From the NCBI GenBank assembly GCA_022241475.1, contig JAKOMT010000003.1, positions 113,367 through 177,366 on the forward strand: a stretch of 64,000 nt of DNA. The letters run 5' to 3'. This stretch comes from Microvirga sp. (GTDB lineage: Bacteria > Pseudomonadota > Alphaproteobacteria > Rhizobiales > Beijerinckiaceae). This document shows, piece by piece, positions 33,773 to 43,532 of the stretch. Both the position numbers and the translations under genes were made by a program. Position 1 is the first letter of the stretch. Each line of letters starts with the position of its first letter. A model generated the notes under the pieces. That model searched no databases, was not told the DNA's origin, and worked only from the letters and a program-made list of their open reading frames with translations.

Positions 33773-34927
33773 ATGGCGCGCAACGCTGACGATAGCGCAT
33801 CGGGTGGGCGTTTGCGCCTCGTGATGCGGACGGGGGTCACGCTGGCCGTCGTCGCCGGGGCCGTGGCCGCGGTCGCGGGGGGGCGGAGCCTGATCGCGGA
33901 GCGCGCCGCCGCCGCGACGACGCCCGCGGCGCAGATCGAGACCGTGCGGGTCGCCCGCTTCGTCATGCAGGAGAGCTACACGCTCCCGCGCTCCTTCACC
34001 GGAGCGCTCGAACCGGCCCAGCGCACGGCGCTTGCGTTCGAACTCGGCGGCACGATCGAGAAGACGCTCGTCCGGGACGGCGAGCGCGTCGCGGTCGGAA
34101 CGGCCCTCGCGCGCCTCGATACGCGTCTTTTGCGCGCGGAGGAGGATCGCCTGCGGGCGTCGAGGAGCGCGCTCCAGGCGCAGGCGGAGCTGGCGCGTCG
34201 CACGGCCTCGAGACAGGGCGCGCTGCACGAACGCGGCTTCGCCTCGACGCAGGCGCTCGACGGCGCGGCGCTCGGCCTCGTCGAGATCGAGGCGCGCATC
34301 GCGGAAACCGACGCGGCGCTCGCCGCCGTCGCGATCCGGATGGAGAAATCCGTCCTGCGCGCGCCCTTCGACGGCGTCGTCGTGGAGCGCCGCCTCGACG
34401 ACGGCGCGCCGGCCGGTTCGGGTCAGCCGGTCGTGACGCTGGTGGAGACCGCGTCGCCGAAATTCCGCGTCGGGTTGCCCTCCGACGCCATCGACGCGCT
34501 GCCCTCCGACGGGCGCGTCACGGTGACGGTCCGGGGACGCGACTATCCCGCCCGGCTCCTCGCCGTTCTGCCCGAACTCGATCCGGCGACGCGCACGCGC
34601 GCCGCGCTGTTCCGGCTGGAGGCGGCCGATGCGCCAGCCTTTCGCGAGGTCGGGAGCGTCACTCTGGAACAAGCCGTCGCGGCGCGCGGGGGATGGGCGC
34701 CGATCTCGGCCGTCGAGCCGGGCGCGCGCGGCCTCTGGCGCGTGTTCACCGCAATCGACGAGGGCGAAGGGCCTGTCGTGCGCGCTCAATCCGTCGAAAT
34801 CATTCACGCGGAGGCGGAGCGCGTCTTCCTGCGCGGCCCGCTCGCGCAGGGCGAGGCCTTCGTCGTCGACGGGCTCCACCGCGTGACGCCCGGGCAGAGG
34901 GTCCGCGTCGCAGGGGAGCCGCGCTGA
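33773..34927 (+). CDS. RND efflux pump periplasmic adaptor (HlyD/MFP family)
   Basis: A 384-aa adaptor with an N-terminal membrane anchor (GVTLAVVAGAVAAVAGG). The lipoyl halves are in ALAFELGGTIEKTLVRDGERVAVGTALARLDT and KSVLRAPFDGVVVERRLDDGAPAGSGQPVVTL, flanking an alpha-helical hairpin (about residues 120-180). It bridges the inner-membrane permease to an outer-membrane channel, which is not encoded nearby. The stop overlaps the permease start (ATGA-like). Confidence 0.92.
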   Translation: MARNADDSASGGRLRLVMRTGVTLAVVAGAVAAVAGGRSLIAERAAAATTPAAQIETVRVARFVMQESYTLPRSFTGALEPAQRTALAFELGGTIEKTLVRDGERVAVGTALARLDTRLLRAEEDRLRASRSALQAQAELARRTASRQGALHERGFASTQALDGAALGLVEIEARIAETDAALAAVAIRMEKSVLRAPFDGVVVERRLDDGAPAGSGQPVVTLVETASPKFRVGLPSDAIDALPSDGRVTVTVRGRDYPARLLAVLPELDPATRTRAALFRLEAADAPAFREVGSVTLEQAVAARGGWAPISAVEPGARGLWRVFTAIDEGEGPVVRAQSVEIIHAEAERVFLRGPLAQGEAFVVDGLHRVTPGQRVRVAGEPR

Positions 34928-37900
34928 TGGACACGATGTTCTTCCGGCGCCCGCGCCTCGTCGCCCTCGTCCTCTTCGTCGCGATCGCGGCGGGCCTCTC
35001 CTCGCTCGCCTCGATCGGGCGCCAGGAGGATCCGACGATCACGAACCTCTTCGCCACGGCGACGACGGTCTGGCCGGGCGCCGACGCGGCGCGCGTGGAG
35101 GCGCTGGTCACCGCTCCGGTCGAGCGCGCGCTGCGCGCCATCGCGGAAGTCGACACGCTCGATTCGACGTCGTCCGCCAACGTGTCCGTCGTGCGGATCG
35201 AACTCAACGAGACGATCCCCAAGGACTTGATCGAGGGCGTCTGGGGAGAGATCCGCGACGCGCTCGCCGACGTCGCGACGACGTTGCCGGCCGGCGCGCG
35301 GCCCCCCGATTTCTCAGCGGACGAGGCCGGTGCCTACGGGGCGGTCGTCGCGCTGTCGGCCCTGCGCGAGGGCGCGAGCCCGGCGATCATGGGCCGCCAC
35401 GCCGCCGAAATCGCCGACGCCTTGCGCAATGTCGCCGGCACCAATCGCGTCGCGATCTTCGGCGCGCCGGAGGAAGAGATCCTCGTCACGCTCGATCCCG
35501 CCCGCGCGGCGGCGCTTCGCGCGACCGCGGACGAGGTCGCGGCTGCGATCCGCGCCGCCGACAGCAAGGGGCAGGCGGGCCGGCTGCGCAGCGCCGGATC
35601 GGACATGCTCCTCAACGTCGCGGGCGAGATTTCGGCGCTGGAGCGGGTTCACGAAGTGATCCTGCGCGAGGGGCCGGACGGCCAGAGCGCGCGGCTCGCC
35701 GACATCGCGCATGTGGAGCGCGCCGTTCGAACGCCGGGGATCGAGGAGGCCATCCATGACGGGCGGCCCGCGATCCTGATCGCGGCGCGCCTCGAAAACG
35801 GGCTTCAGGTCGACGTCTGGATGGCGGGCGTCCGCCGCGCGCTCGAAGCCGCCGCGCCCCCAGATCCCGGCGGCGATCGCGATGGAGCTGATCTTCGACC
35901 AGAGCCGCTACACCGCCGATCGACTGGTCGAGGTCGGCGTCAACATGGGTATCGGCGTGGCGCTCGTGGTCGCGGTGCTGCTCCTCACCCTGGGGCTGCG
36001 ATCCGCGCTGATGGTCGCGCTGATCCTTCCGGTCGTCTCGCTCGCGACGCTCGCGACGATGAACGTCATAGGCTTGCCGATCCACCAGATGTCCGTCACC
36101 GGCATGATCGTGGCGCTGGGGCTGCTCGTCGACGCCGGCATCGTGATGACCGACGAGGTCGCCCGGAACTTGCGCGAAGGACTGGCGCGACTCGAAGCCG
36201 CGCGACGCGCGACGCGACGTCTGTTCGCGCCGCTCTTCGCCTCGACCGTCACGACGGCGCTCTCCTTCACGCCGATGATGCTCCTGCCGGGGCCGGCGGG
36301 CGATTTCGTCGGCTCGATCGCGCTCGCGGTGGTGATCATGCTCCTCTGGTCGTTCCTCTTCGCGGTCACGGTCGCGCCCGCGATCGCCGCGCGGATGCTG
36401 CCGGGCGCGTCGGCGCGCGGACGGGGAGGCGAGGGCCTTAGTCTGCCTGTCGTCGCGCGCGGCTTCCGCGCCTCGCTCGCTTGGGCGATGCGCCATCCTG
36501 CGCGCGCCGTCGCGCTGTCCCTCGCGCCGCCCCTGCTCGGCTTTCTCGCGACGCCCTATCTGACGGCGCAGTTCTTCCCGGGCGTCGACCGCGACCAGTT
36601 CACGATCGAGCTCGACATGCGCGCCGGCGCGCCGATGGCGCAGACGCGGCTCGCCGTGGAGCGGATCGACGCCATCCTGCGCGCGGCGCCGGGGACGCGC
36701 AGCGTGTCCTGGGTGCTCGGCCGATCCGCGCCGGCGGTCTACTACAATATCGTCGGCGGGCGTTCGAACGCGCCGGGCCACGCCCACGCGCTGGTCACGA
36801 CCGCCTCTTCCGACGCCACCGAGAAGCTCGTGCGCGCGCTCGAAAGCGATCTGGGCCAAAATGTTCCCGAGGCGCAGGTGATCGTGCGCGCGCTCGTCCA
36901 AGGGCCGCCGGTCGCGGCGCCGGTCGAGCTGCGGCTGGTGGGACCCGACGTCGATGTGCTGCGCGAAACGGGCGCCGAGCTTCGCCGCATCGTCGCGCGG
37001 GCGCCCGGCGTGAGCGTTGTCCGCGAAACCGTCGCGTCCGGGGCGCCCGAAGTGACGATCGACGTCGACGAGACGGCCGCGCGCCGGCTCGGTCTCGATC
37101 TCGCGGCGGTCGCCCGACAGCTCGAGGCGGGGCTTGAAGGCGTGACCGGCGGCTCGCTGGTCGAGGCCACCGAGGAGCTGGCGGTGCGGGTGCGCATGGG
37201 CGACGCCACGCGCGGCGACCTCGCCGCCATTCGCGACCTGCCGATCATTCCCCCTCGCGCCGGCGTGGAGGGGCTTTCGGGCGGCGCGCCGATCACGCCC
37301 CTCTCGGCCATCGCCTCCGTCGAGCTCGCCCCGGGGGCAAGCGCGATCACGCGCCGCAACGGCGATCGGGTGAACACGATTCAGGCGTTCGTCGTGCGCG
37401 ACATGCTGCCCGAGGAGGCGCTCGCCGACGTGCGCGCCATGCTCGAAGCCGAGGGCTTCTCCGCCCCGCGCGGCTACCGGCTCGAGATCGGCGGGGATAG
37501 CGACGCGCGCGCGAGCACGCTCGCCAATCTCGTCGCCTCCCTCGGCCTCATCGTCACCCTCTCGATCGCGGTCGTCGCCGCGACGTTCCAGTCCTTCCGC
37601 CTCACCGGCGTCGCCTTCGTCATCGCCGGTCTGTCGGCGGGATCGAGTCTCCTGGCGCTGGCGATCTTCGACTATCCCCTCGGAATCGTGGCGATCATCG
37701 GCGTCATCGGGTCGATCGGCGTCTCCATCAACGCGGCGATCATCATCCTCAGCGGACTGCAGGAGGACGAGGCGGCGAGCCGCGGCGATCGCGACGCGAT
37801 GGTCGAGGTGGTGATGCGCTCGAGCCGGCACATCGTCAGCACGACGGTCACGACCGTCGGCGGTTTCCTGCCGCTTATTCTGGCCGGGGGCGGCTTCTGG

Positions 37901-38059
37901 CCGCCATTCGCCATGGCGATCGCGGGCGGGGTCCTGCTCTCCACGATCGTTTCGTTCTACTTCACGCCGCCGGTTTTCGCGCTCGTCTACGCGCGCCGCG
38001 CTCACGCATCCGCGATCGCGCCCTTGCGTTTCGAGCCGCCGCGCATGGCGGCGGAGTGA
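34927..38059 (+). pseudogene. RND efflux permease, interrupted by a frameshift
   Basis: The gene would encode a 1043-aa AcrB-type permease if one base were removed. The first frame (from ATG 34927) gives TM1 (PRLVALVLFVAIAAGLSSLASI) and the periplasmic porter part up to RRALEAAAPP; the frame then leaves the family sequence. The correct sequence resumes as QIPAAIAMELIFDQSRYTADRL in another frame. The change falls at a run of five C (35857-35861), so one extra C fits. The rest contains TM4 with GLLVDAGIVMTDEVARN (proton-relay Asp) and a normal C-terminus. It could be a real mutation or a homopolymer sequencing error; everything else looks intact. Confidence 0.85.
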
Positions 38060-38213
38060 GGTTTCGGGGGAGCCGCCCGCTCTTGCGTCTTCCTTGCGCC
38101 GGTCATCGGCCTTACGGTTGGCGCGCCGGGCTTCGGCCTTATATTTGCGTGGACGACGACGGCCTGCGTCGCGACCGGACGGCGCGGCCGCCGTCGACCG
38201 GGGAGTGACGCGG

Positions 38214-39239
38214 GTGGAGATGCGCCAGATCGAATATTTCGTGAAGGTGGCCGAACTCGGCGGCTTCTCGAAGGCGGCCGTCGCGCTGAACATCGCGCAA
38301 TCGGCGATCAGCCGCCAGATCCGCAAGCTCGAGGAGGAGCTCGGGGTCCAGCTCCTGTATCGCAACGGCCGGGGCGTGGCGCTGACGCCCGCCGGCGCGC
38401 TGCTTCTGGAGCACGGGCGGATCGCCGTCGACAAGCTCGATTTCATCGCCCGCGAAATCGCCGTGATGCGCGCCAGTCCGAGCGGCAACGCCGTGATCGG
38501 CGTGCCGCCCTCGGTCGGGCGGATGTTCACGATTCCCTTCATGCACAGGTTCCGGGCGCGCTATCCCAACATGAAGCTGCGCGTCGTCGAGGGCTTCACC
38601 GGGCACCTGCTGGAATGGATGCACGCCAAACAGGTCGACGTGGCGGTTTTGTACGACGACCCGATCACGCTCACCGGCCTGTTCGAGCCCGTGGTCGAGG
38701 AGGATCTCGTCTGCGTCGGGCCGGCCTCCGCCCCGCCGCCGCTCGTGGACGGCGGCGCCCGCCTCGTCGACATCGCCGCGCTTCCGCTGATCCTGCCCAG
38801 TCAGCCGCACGGTCTGCGCAACTATCTCGACGACGCCGCCGCGCGCAACGGGCTCTCCCTGAGCGTCCCGTTCGAGGTGAACGCGCTGCATTCGATGATC
38901 GAGGCCGTGCGCGAGGGGCTCGGCTACACGATCCTGCCGCTGATGGCGGTGCGGCGCGAACTCAACCGCTCCGGCCTCGCAGCCTGGCCGATCGTCGATC
39001 CACAGCTGACGCGGCTTCTGTTCGTCGCGACGTCGGGGCAGCGGGCCGGCGGCGCGCCCATACAGCCGATCGCGCGGCTCGTGCGCGCGCAGCTTCTCGA
39101 CCTCATGCCGGAAGCGTCCTGGCGGACGCCCCGGCGCCGGGACGCCGACGATCGGGCGAAGATCCCGGATCGGGACGGGCTGGACCGCGTTCGCGAAGCG
39201 CTCCGCCAATACGCCGCGCTCGAACCCGCCGATCGCTGA
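38214..39239 (+). CDS. LysR family transcriptional regulator
   Basis: A 341-aa LysR protein: HTH MRQIEYFVKVAELGGFSKAAVALNIAQSAISRQIRKLEEELGVQLLYR, then an effector domain (NAVIGVPPSVGRMF, VDVAVLYDDP). A GTG at 38214 has GGGAG at an 8-nt spacing; the ATG two codons later (38220) is the alternative. The C-terminal 35 residues are a charged extension. It lies directly upstream of tctB-tctA. A 16-bp motif found in the next intergenic region and in front of tctC (three copies) may be its binding site. Confidence 0.92.
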   Translation: MEMRQIEYFVKVAELGGFSKAAVALNIAQSAISRQIRKLEEELGVQLLYRNGRGVALTPAGALLLEHGRIAVDKLDFIAREIAVMRASPSGNAVIGVPPSVGRMFTIPFMHRFRARYPNMKLRVVEGFTGHLLEWMHAKQVDVAVLYDDPITLTGLFEPVVEEDLVCVGPASAPPPLVDGGARLVDIAALPLILPSQPHGLRNYLDDAAARNGLSLSVPFEVNALHSMIEAVREGLGYTILPLMAVRRELNRSGLAAWPIVDPQLTRLLFVATSGQRAGGAPIQPIARLVRAQLLDLMPEASWRTPRRRDADDRAKIPDRDGLDRVREALRQYAALEPADR

Positions 39240-39262
39240 TCGCGCTCGCCGCATGCTGTTCG

Positions 39263-39278
39263 GGCATAGCTGTTAGCC
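39263..39278 (+). promoter_or_regulatory. 16-bp shared motif, copy 1 (upstream of tctB)
   Basis: GGCATAGCTGTTAGCC matches GGCATATCTGTTAACC at 42302-42317 in 14 of 16 positions and GGAATAGCTGTTATCT (minus strand, 42250-42265) in 13 of 16. It lies about 90 bp before tctB. It is probably a binding site for the adjacent LysR protein. Confidence 0.55.
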
Positions 39279-39365
39279 AGCGACGGCCGCTTGCTCCCTG
39301 ATCCCGCGCGGCGCATCGTCGGCGCTCATGGCTCGCGGCGAAGCCATTGAGAGGCGGATCGGAGT

Positions 39366-39851
39366 ATGGGGAACAGACGCTGGTTGGGGCGGTTTGCGGG
39401 CGAACTCGTCGTTCCGCTCATCATGGCGGCGTTTCTCGCCGCCTATTGGTGGCAGGCGGCCGGATTGTCGTCGGCGGCGGTGACGTTTCCCGCTGCGCTG
39501 AGCGTCGCGCTCGTCGCCATGCTGCTCGCCCAGATCGCCATCTCCCTTCGGGAGCCCCGCACGCCCGACTCCGAAATCGTCGCCGAACCGGCGCCCGCGC
39601 GCGAGCGTTTCTCGGCGGCCGCGCAACGCGTCGGGCTCCTCGGCCTCGCGGCGGCGTTGTTCTATTTCTGGCGGGATCTCGGCGGCACGCTCGTCGTCTT
39701 CCTCTTCACGCTCGGCGCCTTCATCCTCCTCGGTGAGAGGCGCTGGCCGCTGCTCGTCATACTGCCGGCCTCCCTCGCGATCGTGCTGAGCTACCTGTTC
39801 AAGGTCGTGCTGAAAGTCCGGTTTCCCGACGGCCTTCTCGCTTTCTTCTGA
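39366..39851 (+). CDS. tctB: Tripartite tricarboxylate transporter small membrane subunit TctB
   Basis: A 161-aa protein with four predicted spans (ELVVPLIMAAFLAAYWW, SSAAVTFPAALSVALVAMLLA, VGLLGLAAALFYFW, VVFLFTLGAFILL plus LLVILPASLAIVLSYLF). It fits TctB by length, topology and position directly before tctA (57 bp gap). It is the small subunit of the second TTT system of the window. Confidence 0.85.
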   Translation: MGNRRWLGRFAGELVVPLIMAAFLAAYWWQAAGLSSAAVTFPAALSVALVAMLLAQIAISLREPRTPDSEIVAEPAPARERFSAAAQRVGLLGLAAALFYFWRDLGGTLVVFLFTLGAFILLGERRWPLLVILPASLAIVLSYLFKVVLKVRFPDGLLAFF

Positions 39852-39908
39852 GCGCGTCGCGGGTTTGTTTCGAACGACCGGCGAATAACGCCGGCGGAAG
39901 GGGAAAGC

Positions 39909-41423
39909 GTGGATCTGTTCGATCTGATTTCGGTCGGCCTCTCGGCCTCCGTCGCCTGGGGACCCATCGGCTGGATGCTGCTCGGCACGTTTCTCGGCAT
40001 CATCGTCGGGGCGGTGCCCGGCTTGTCGTCGGGCATGGCGGTGGCGCTGCTGCTGCCGATCACCTTCGCGATGGCGCCCCTCGACGCCCTGATCTTCCTC
40101 ACCTCGACCTACGTCGCCGTCACCTATGGCGGCTCGATCACGGCGATCCTGCTGAACACCCCCGGCGCGCCGGAAAACGCCGCGACGACGCTCGACGGAT
40201 ACGGCATGACGCGGGAGGGCAAGGCGAGCGAAGCGCTCGGCGTGGCCATCATGTCGTCCGCGATCGGCGGGATCTTCTCCTACGTCCTGCTACTCGTCGG
40301 CATCGGCGCGCTGGCGAGCTTCGCTCTCCGCTTCGGGCCGCCCGAATTGTTCCTCGTGGCGCTCATGGGCATCGCCATCCTCGCGACGATCTCCTCGGGC
40401 TCGCCGCTCAAGGCGCTCGCCTCGGGCGTGTTCGGTCTCCTGATCGGCACGATCGGCCTCGTGCCCACGGGCGAATGGCGCGCGACCTTCTCGAGCCTGT
40501 ATCTCGCGGAAGGCATGCCGGTGGTTCCGGTGCTGATCGGCATGTTCGTCATCGCCGAGCTGATGCTCATGGTCGGCCGCAACTATGTGGTCGAAGGCGC
40601 CGCCGCCGGCGACCAGCGCAGCTTCGCGGGCATGCGCCGGGGCTTCGCCCTGCCGTTCCGCTACCCCTTGACCCTGCTGCGCTCGAGCGTCGTCGGCGTG
40701 ATCGTCGGCATCGTGCCGGCGGCGGGCGGCGCGCTTGCGTCGTTCACCTCCTACGCGCTCGCCAAGCGCGCCTCGCCGACGCGAGCGACCTTCGGCAAGG
40801 GCAATCCCGAGGGCATCGTCGCGGCTGAGACGGCGAACAACGCCTGCTCCGGCGGCGCGCTGATGACGACGATGGTCCTCGGCGTTCCCGGCAGCGTCGC
40901 GACGGCGGTGCTGCTCGGCGCGATGGCGATGCACGATTTGCGCGCCGGGCCGCAGCTCGTCCACCAGCAGATCCCGATCGTCTACGGGCTGATCATGGCC
41001 GCGATCATCTCGCAGATCTTCATGGTCGCGATGGCGACGGGCATGGGTTACGCGATGACGGGCGCGCTCGCGCTGCGCACCCGCATTCTCGTGCCGATCC
41101 TGCTGATCTTCTCCCTGCTCGGCGCCTTCGGGCTGCGCAACAGCCCCTTCGACGTCTACTTGATGCTCGGCTTCGGCCTGCTCGGTTTCGTCATGCGCTA
41201 CTACAACTACTCGCCGATCGCGGTGGTGATGGGAGCGATCCTGGGTCCCATCGCCGACAACGAGTTCATCCGCATGGTCCAGCTCTACCGGGACAACTGG
41301 TATCTGTCGTTCTTCGAGCGGCCCGTCGCTCTGGCGCTGCTCGCGATCCTCGTCGGCAGCATCGCGACGGGCGTGCTTCGGACGCTGCGCGAGCGACGGG
41401 CGAGACCGGTCGAGGCCGATTGA
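39909..41423 (+). CDS. tctA: Tripartite tricarboxylate transporter large membrane subunit TctA
   Basis: A 504-aa permease with about 11 spans. Typical TctA motifs: LGTFLGIIVGAVPGLSSGMAVAL, NTPGAPENAATTLDGYGMTREGKASEALG, VGIVPAAGGALASFTSYALAKR and GNPEGIVAAETANNACSGGALM. It may start at GTG 39909. Its substrate-binding protein is encoded beyond the convergent maleate-isomerase-like gene. Confidence 0.95.
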   Translation: MDLFDLISVGLSASVAWGPIGWMLLGTFLGIIVGAVPGLSSGMAVALLLPITFAMAPLDALIFLTSTYVAVTYGGSITAILLNTPGAPENAATTLDGYGMTREGKASEALGVAIMSSAIGGIFSYVLLLVGIGALASFALRFGPPELFLVALMGIAILATISSGSPLKALASGVFGLLIGTIGLVPTGEWRATFSSLYLAEGMPVVPVLIGMFVIAELMLMVGRNYVVEGAAAGDQRSFAGMRRGFALPFRYPLTLLRSSVVGVIVGIVPAAGGALASFTSYALAKRASPTRATFGKGNPEGIVAAETANNACSGGALMTTMVLGVPGSVATAVLLGAMAMHDLRAGPQLVHQQIPIVYGLIMAAIISQIFMVAMATGMGYAMTGALALRTRILVPILLIFSLLGAFGLRNSPFDVYLMLGFGLLGFVMRYYNYSPIAVVMGAILGPIADNEFIRMVQLYRDNWYLSFFERPVALALLAILVGSIATGVLRTLRERRARPVEAD

Positions 41424-41434
41424 CGGCCTCGACC
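41408..41434. terminator. Bidirectional hairpin between tctA and the maleate-isomerase-like gene
   Basis: A perfect 11-bp stem GGTCGAGGCCG/CGGCCTCGACC with loop ATTGA; the tctA stop codon is in the loop. It separates two convergent genes. No T-run follows on either strand. Confidence 0.6.
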
Positions 41435-41435
41435 G

Positions 41436-42164
41436 TCACACCCCGATGACGCGCCCGAAGCGCTCGCCGTCGAGCGTGAAGCCGAGCGTGCGCGCGATCG
41501 CCCACATACCCGCGAGGTTGGTCGTCACAATGGGCTTGCCCACGGCGGCCTCCATCGCCGTCAGATGACGCAGGCAGGGCATGTTGCCGCCCGGCATCAC
41601 GATGGCTTCCGCCTTTTCGTGGTCGACGCTGCGCGCAAGCGCGATCAGGCGGTCGCGGTCGAGCGCGGCGATATCGAAGTTCGAGACGATCCCGAGCCCG
41701 CTGATCGCCGCCACCGCGAAGCCGGCCTCTTCGAAGTACGCGCGAGTCTGGACGTTGACGGCGTCCGAGAACGGCGTCGCGAGCGCGATGTTGCGCACGC
41801 CCAGCGCCGCGAGCAGGGCCGTCATCGTCGATCCGGCGACGAGCGCGGGCGCGCCGGCCGCCTTGGCGATGCGATCCGCCAGCCGCTCGTCGTAGTCGCG
41901 CCCCATGATGAAGGAGACGGCGGTCTGGCACAAAAGCACCACGTGCGGATGGGCCGCGCCGAGCTTGCCGGATTCGAAATCGATCTCCGCGTCCTGCGAG
42001 CGGATGCCCTCGGCGTCCACGCGCGTCATCGTCAGGCGGGCGAAATGCCAGCTCACCTGGCGCGGTCCGATCGCGTTGTATTCCTGCTCGATCATCGTGT
42101 TCGAGGACGGGATCAGCAGCCCGGCGCGAAAGGCGGGCGACGTCGTCTCGATGGTGTCGGTCAT
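41436..42164 (-). CDS. Maleate isomerase / arylmalonate decarboxylase family protein (Asp/Glu racemase superfamily)
   Basis: A 242-aa protein. The N-terminal FRAGLLIPSSNTMIEQEYN contains the SNT substrate-binding motif. The two cysteine regions expected in this family are VVLLCQTAVSFIMG and MPGGNMPCLRHL. Relatives isomerise maleate to fumarate, decarboxylate arylmalonates or racemise acidic amino acids. Since it lies between tctBA and tctC and shares the 16-bp motif, it probably acts on the acid imported by this transporter. Its product could be fumarate, but this cannot be fixed from sequence. Confidence 0.85.
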   Translation of the reverse strand: MTDTIETTSPAFRAGLLIPSSNTMIEQEYNAIGPRQVSWHFARLTMTRVDAEGIRSQDAEIDFESGKLGAAHPHVVLLCQTAVSFIMGRDYDERLADRIAKAAGAPALVAGSTMTALLAALGVRNIALATPFSDAVNVQTRAYFEEAGFAVAAISGLGIVSNFDIAALDRDRLIALARSVDHEKAEAIVMPGGNMPCLRHLTAMEAAVGKPIVTTNLAGMWAIARTLGFTLDGERFGRVIGV

Positions 42165-42249
42165 GGGGGCGCCCCTCGCTTGGTTCGGCGTCGTTGTTCG
42201 TAGGTCGCACCGTAACGACCGGCGGGCGAGGCACCAACCGGCCTTTCCC

Positions 42250-42265
42250 AGATAACAGCTATTCC
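42250..42265 (-). promoter_or_regulatory. 16-bp shared motif, copy 2 (upstream of the isomerase gene)
   Basis: On the minus strand this reads GGAATAGCTGTTATCT. It faces the maleate-isomerase-like gene and lies 37 bp from copy 3. Together the divergently oriented pair would allow one regulator to control both flanking genes. Confidence 0.45.
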
Positions 42266-42284
42266 GTTCGCGCTGGGCGCAGAA

Positions 42285-42317
42285 CGCCCATATGCCCGAC
42301 CGGCATATCTGTTAACC
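42285..42317 (+). promoter_or_regulatory. 16-bp shared motif, copy 3, overlapping an inverted repeat (upstream of tctC)
   Basis: GGCATATCTGTTAACC (42302-42317) faces tctC. Its first half is also the right arm of the inverted repeat ATATGCC-N5-GGCATAT (near 42290-42308). The 273-bp gap between the isomerase and tctC genes holds no gene. Confidence 0.5.
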
Positions 42318-42437
42318 GCTTCGGGCTCTTGCTTTCCGCCTCGCGCGCGCTCCGAATCCAGCCTTCGCCCGGATGAGGGAAGGCGGTCGCCGACGCGCGT
42401 CCGCCTGCCGGGCCACTAAGAACAGAGGGATACGAGG

Positions 42438-43451
42438 ATGACCACCATTTCAGCAAAGGGGCTCGCCCGATTCGCATGCGGCGTGGCCGCGTTCGGCGCG
42501 GTTGCGGGGCTTACGTTCGGCTGGGCCGGCGAAGCGCAGGCTCAGACCTGGCCGGAGCGCGGCATCACCGTCGTCGTCGCGGCGGGAGCCGGCGGCGGCA
42601 CGGATCGCCAGACGCGCGTCATGGCCCGGCATCTCGAAGAGAAGCTCGGCGTGACCGTGACGGTTCAGAACGTCGGCGGCGGCGGCGGCCAGGTGGGCGC
42701 GCTCACGGTGATGCGCGAGGAGCCGGACGGCTACACCATCCTCTCGACGAACCAGCCCGACCACAGCATGACCATCGCGCTGGCGAACGCTCCGTTCACC
42801 GAAGACGATTGGGCGGTTCTCGCCGTCGATATCTACGATCCGCGTCTGATCATCGTCGACAAGGATTCACCCTATCAGAGCTGGGCCGAGTTCGTCGCCG
42901 CCGCCAAGGCGGCTCCCGGAACGCTCTCGGTCAGCTCCGTCGCCGGCGGCGCTCAGGATCTGTTCGGACGCTGGGTCATGGATGTCTATGGCCTCGAGGT
43001 GAACCACGTCGGCTATCCGTCCGGCGGCGAAGCCGGCACGGCCTTGCTCGGCGGCCACGTCACGGCCAATGTCGGCGACGACTTCTCGCGCCTGAACATG
43101 CGCGAGGAAGTGCGCGGCCTGCTGCTCGGCTCACCCGAGGCGAGCCCGCGCTGGCCCGAGGCGACGCTCCTGAAGGACGCGCTCGCCGCCGACGGTCTCA
43201 CGGCGCCCACCGACGATTTTCTGGCGCGCTACCACGTCTACATGGTGCCCGCCGCGATGCGCGCCAACGATCCGGAGGCCTTCACGAAGCTTCAGGAAGC
43301 CATCATCTCGATCGCCGAGCTGCCCGAGTACAAGCAGTTCCTCGCCGAGGGCGGCGTCGAAGATCTCTCGATCATGCGTCCGGGCGAGGATTACGCCGAC
43401 AACTTCGCGCGCCTCGGCGAGGCCTTGAAGGATCTCGGCGACCTGCGCTGA
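42438..43451 (+). CDS. tctC: Tripartite tricarboxylate transporter substrate-binding protein TctC
   Basis: A 337-aa Bug-family periplasmic protein. The signal region (ARFACGVAAFGAVAGLTFGWAGEAQAQ) is followed by TWPERGITVVVAAGAGGGTDRQTRVMA, then QNVGGGGGQVGALTV and EPDGYTILSTNQ. It should deliver ligand to the TctBA pair at 39366-41423. It is divergent from the isomerase gene and followed by a DUF1445 gene. Confidence 0.93.
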   Translation: MTTISAKGLARFACGVAAFGAVAGLTFGWAGEAQAQTWPERGITVVVAAGAGGGTDRQTRVMARHLEEKLGVTVTVQNVGGGGGQVGALTVMREEPDGYTILSTNQPDHSMTIALANAPFTEDDWAVLAVDIYDPRLIIVDKDSPYQSWAEFVAAAKAAPGTLSVSSVAGGAQDLFGRWVMDVYGLEVNHVGYPSGGEAGTALLGGHVTANVGDDFSRLNMREEVRGLLLGSPEASPRWPEATLLKDALAADGLTAPTDDFLARYHVYMVPAAMRANDPEAFTKLQEAIISIAELPEYKQFLAEGGVEDLSIMRPGEDYADNFARLGEALKDLGDLR

Positions 43452-43468
43452 AACTGCTAGAGTGATCA

Positions 43469-43508
43469 GCCGCGCGACGGGCGTTTCCGCCGCGCGGCCC
43501 TTTCTTCC
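43469..43508 (+). terminator. Intrinsic terminator after tctC
   Basis: An 8-bp stem GCCGCGCG/CGCGCGGC (43469-43476 and 43491-43498) with a structured 14-nt loop is followed by CCTTTCTTCC. This is the closest to a classical terminator in the window, although the T-run is broken. Confidence 0.5.
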
Positions 43509-43532
43509 GACGTTCTCATTCGGCGCCCGACC

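Noticed and set aside
35612..38542. 976-codon open frame antisense to the RND permease
   Set aside because: No domain is recognisable and the opposite strand encodes a good permease; it is a GC-driven shadow frame. The same applies to 23497-25905 and 30491-32944 on the minus strand.
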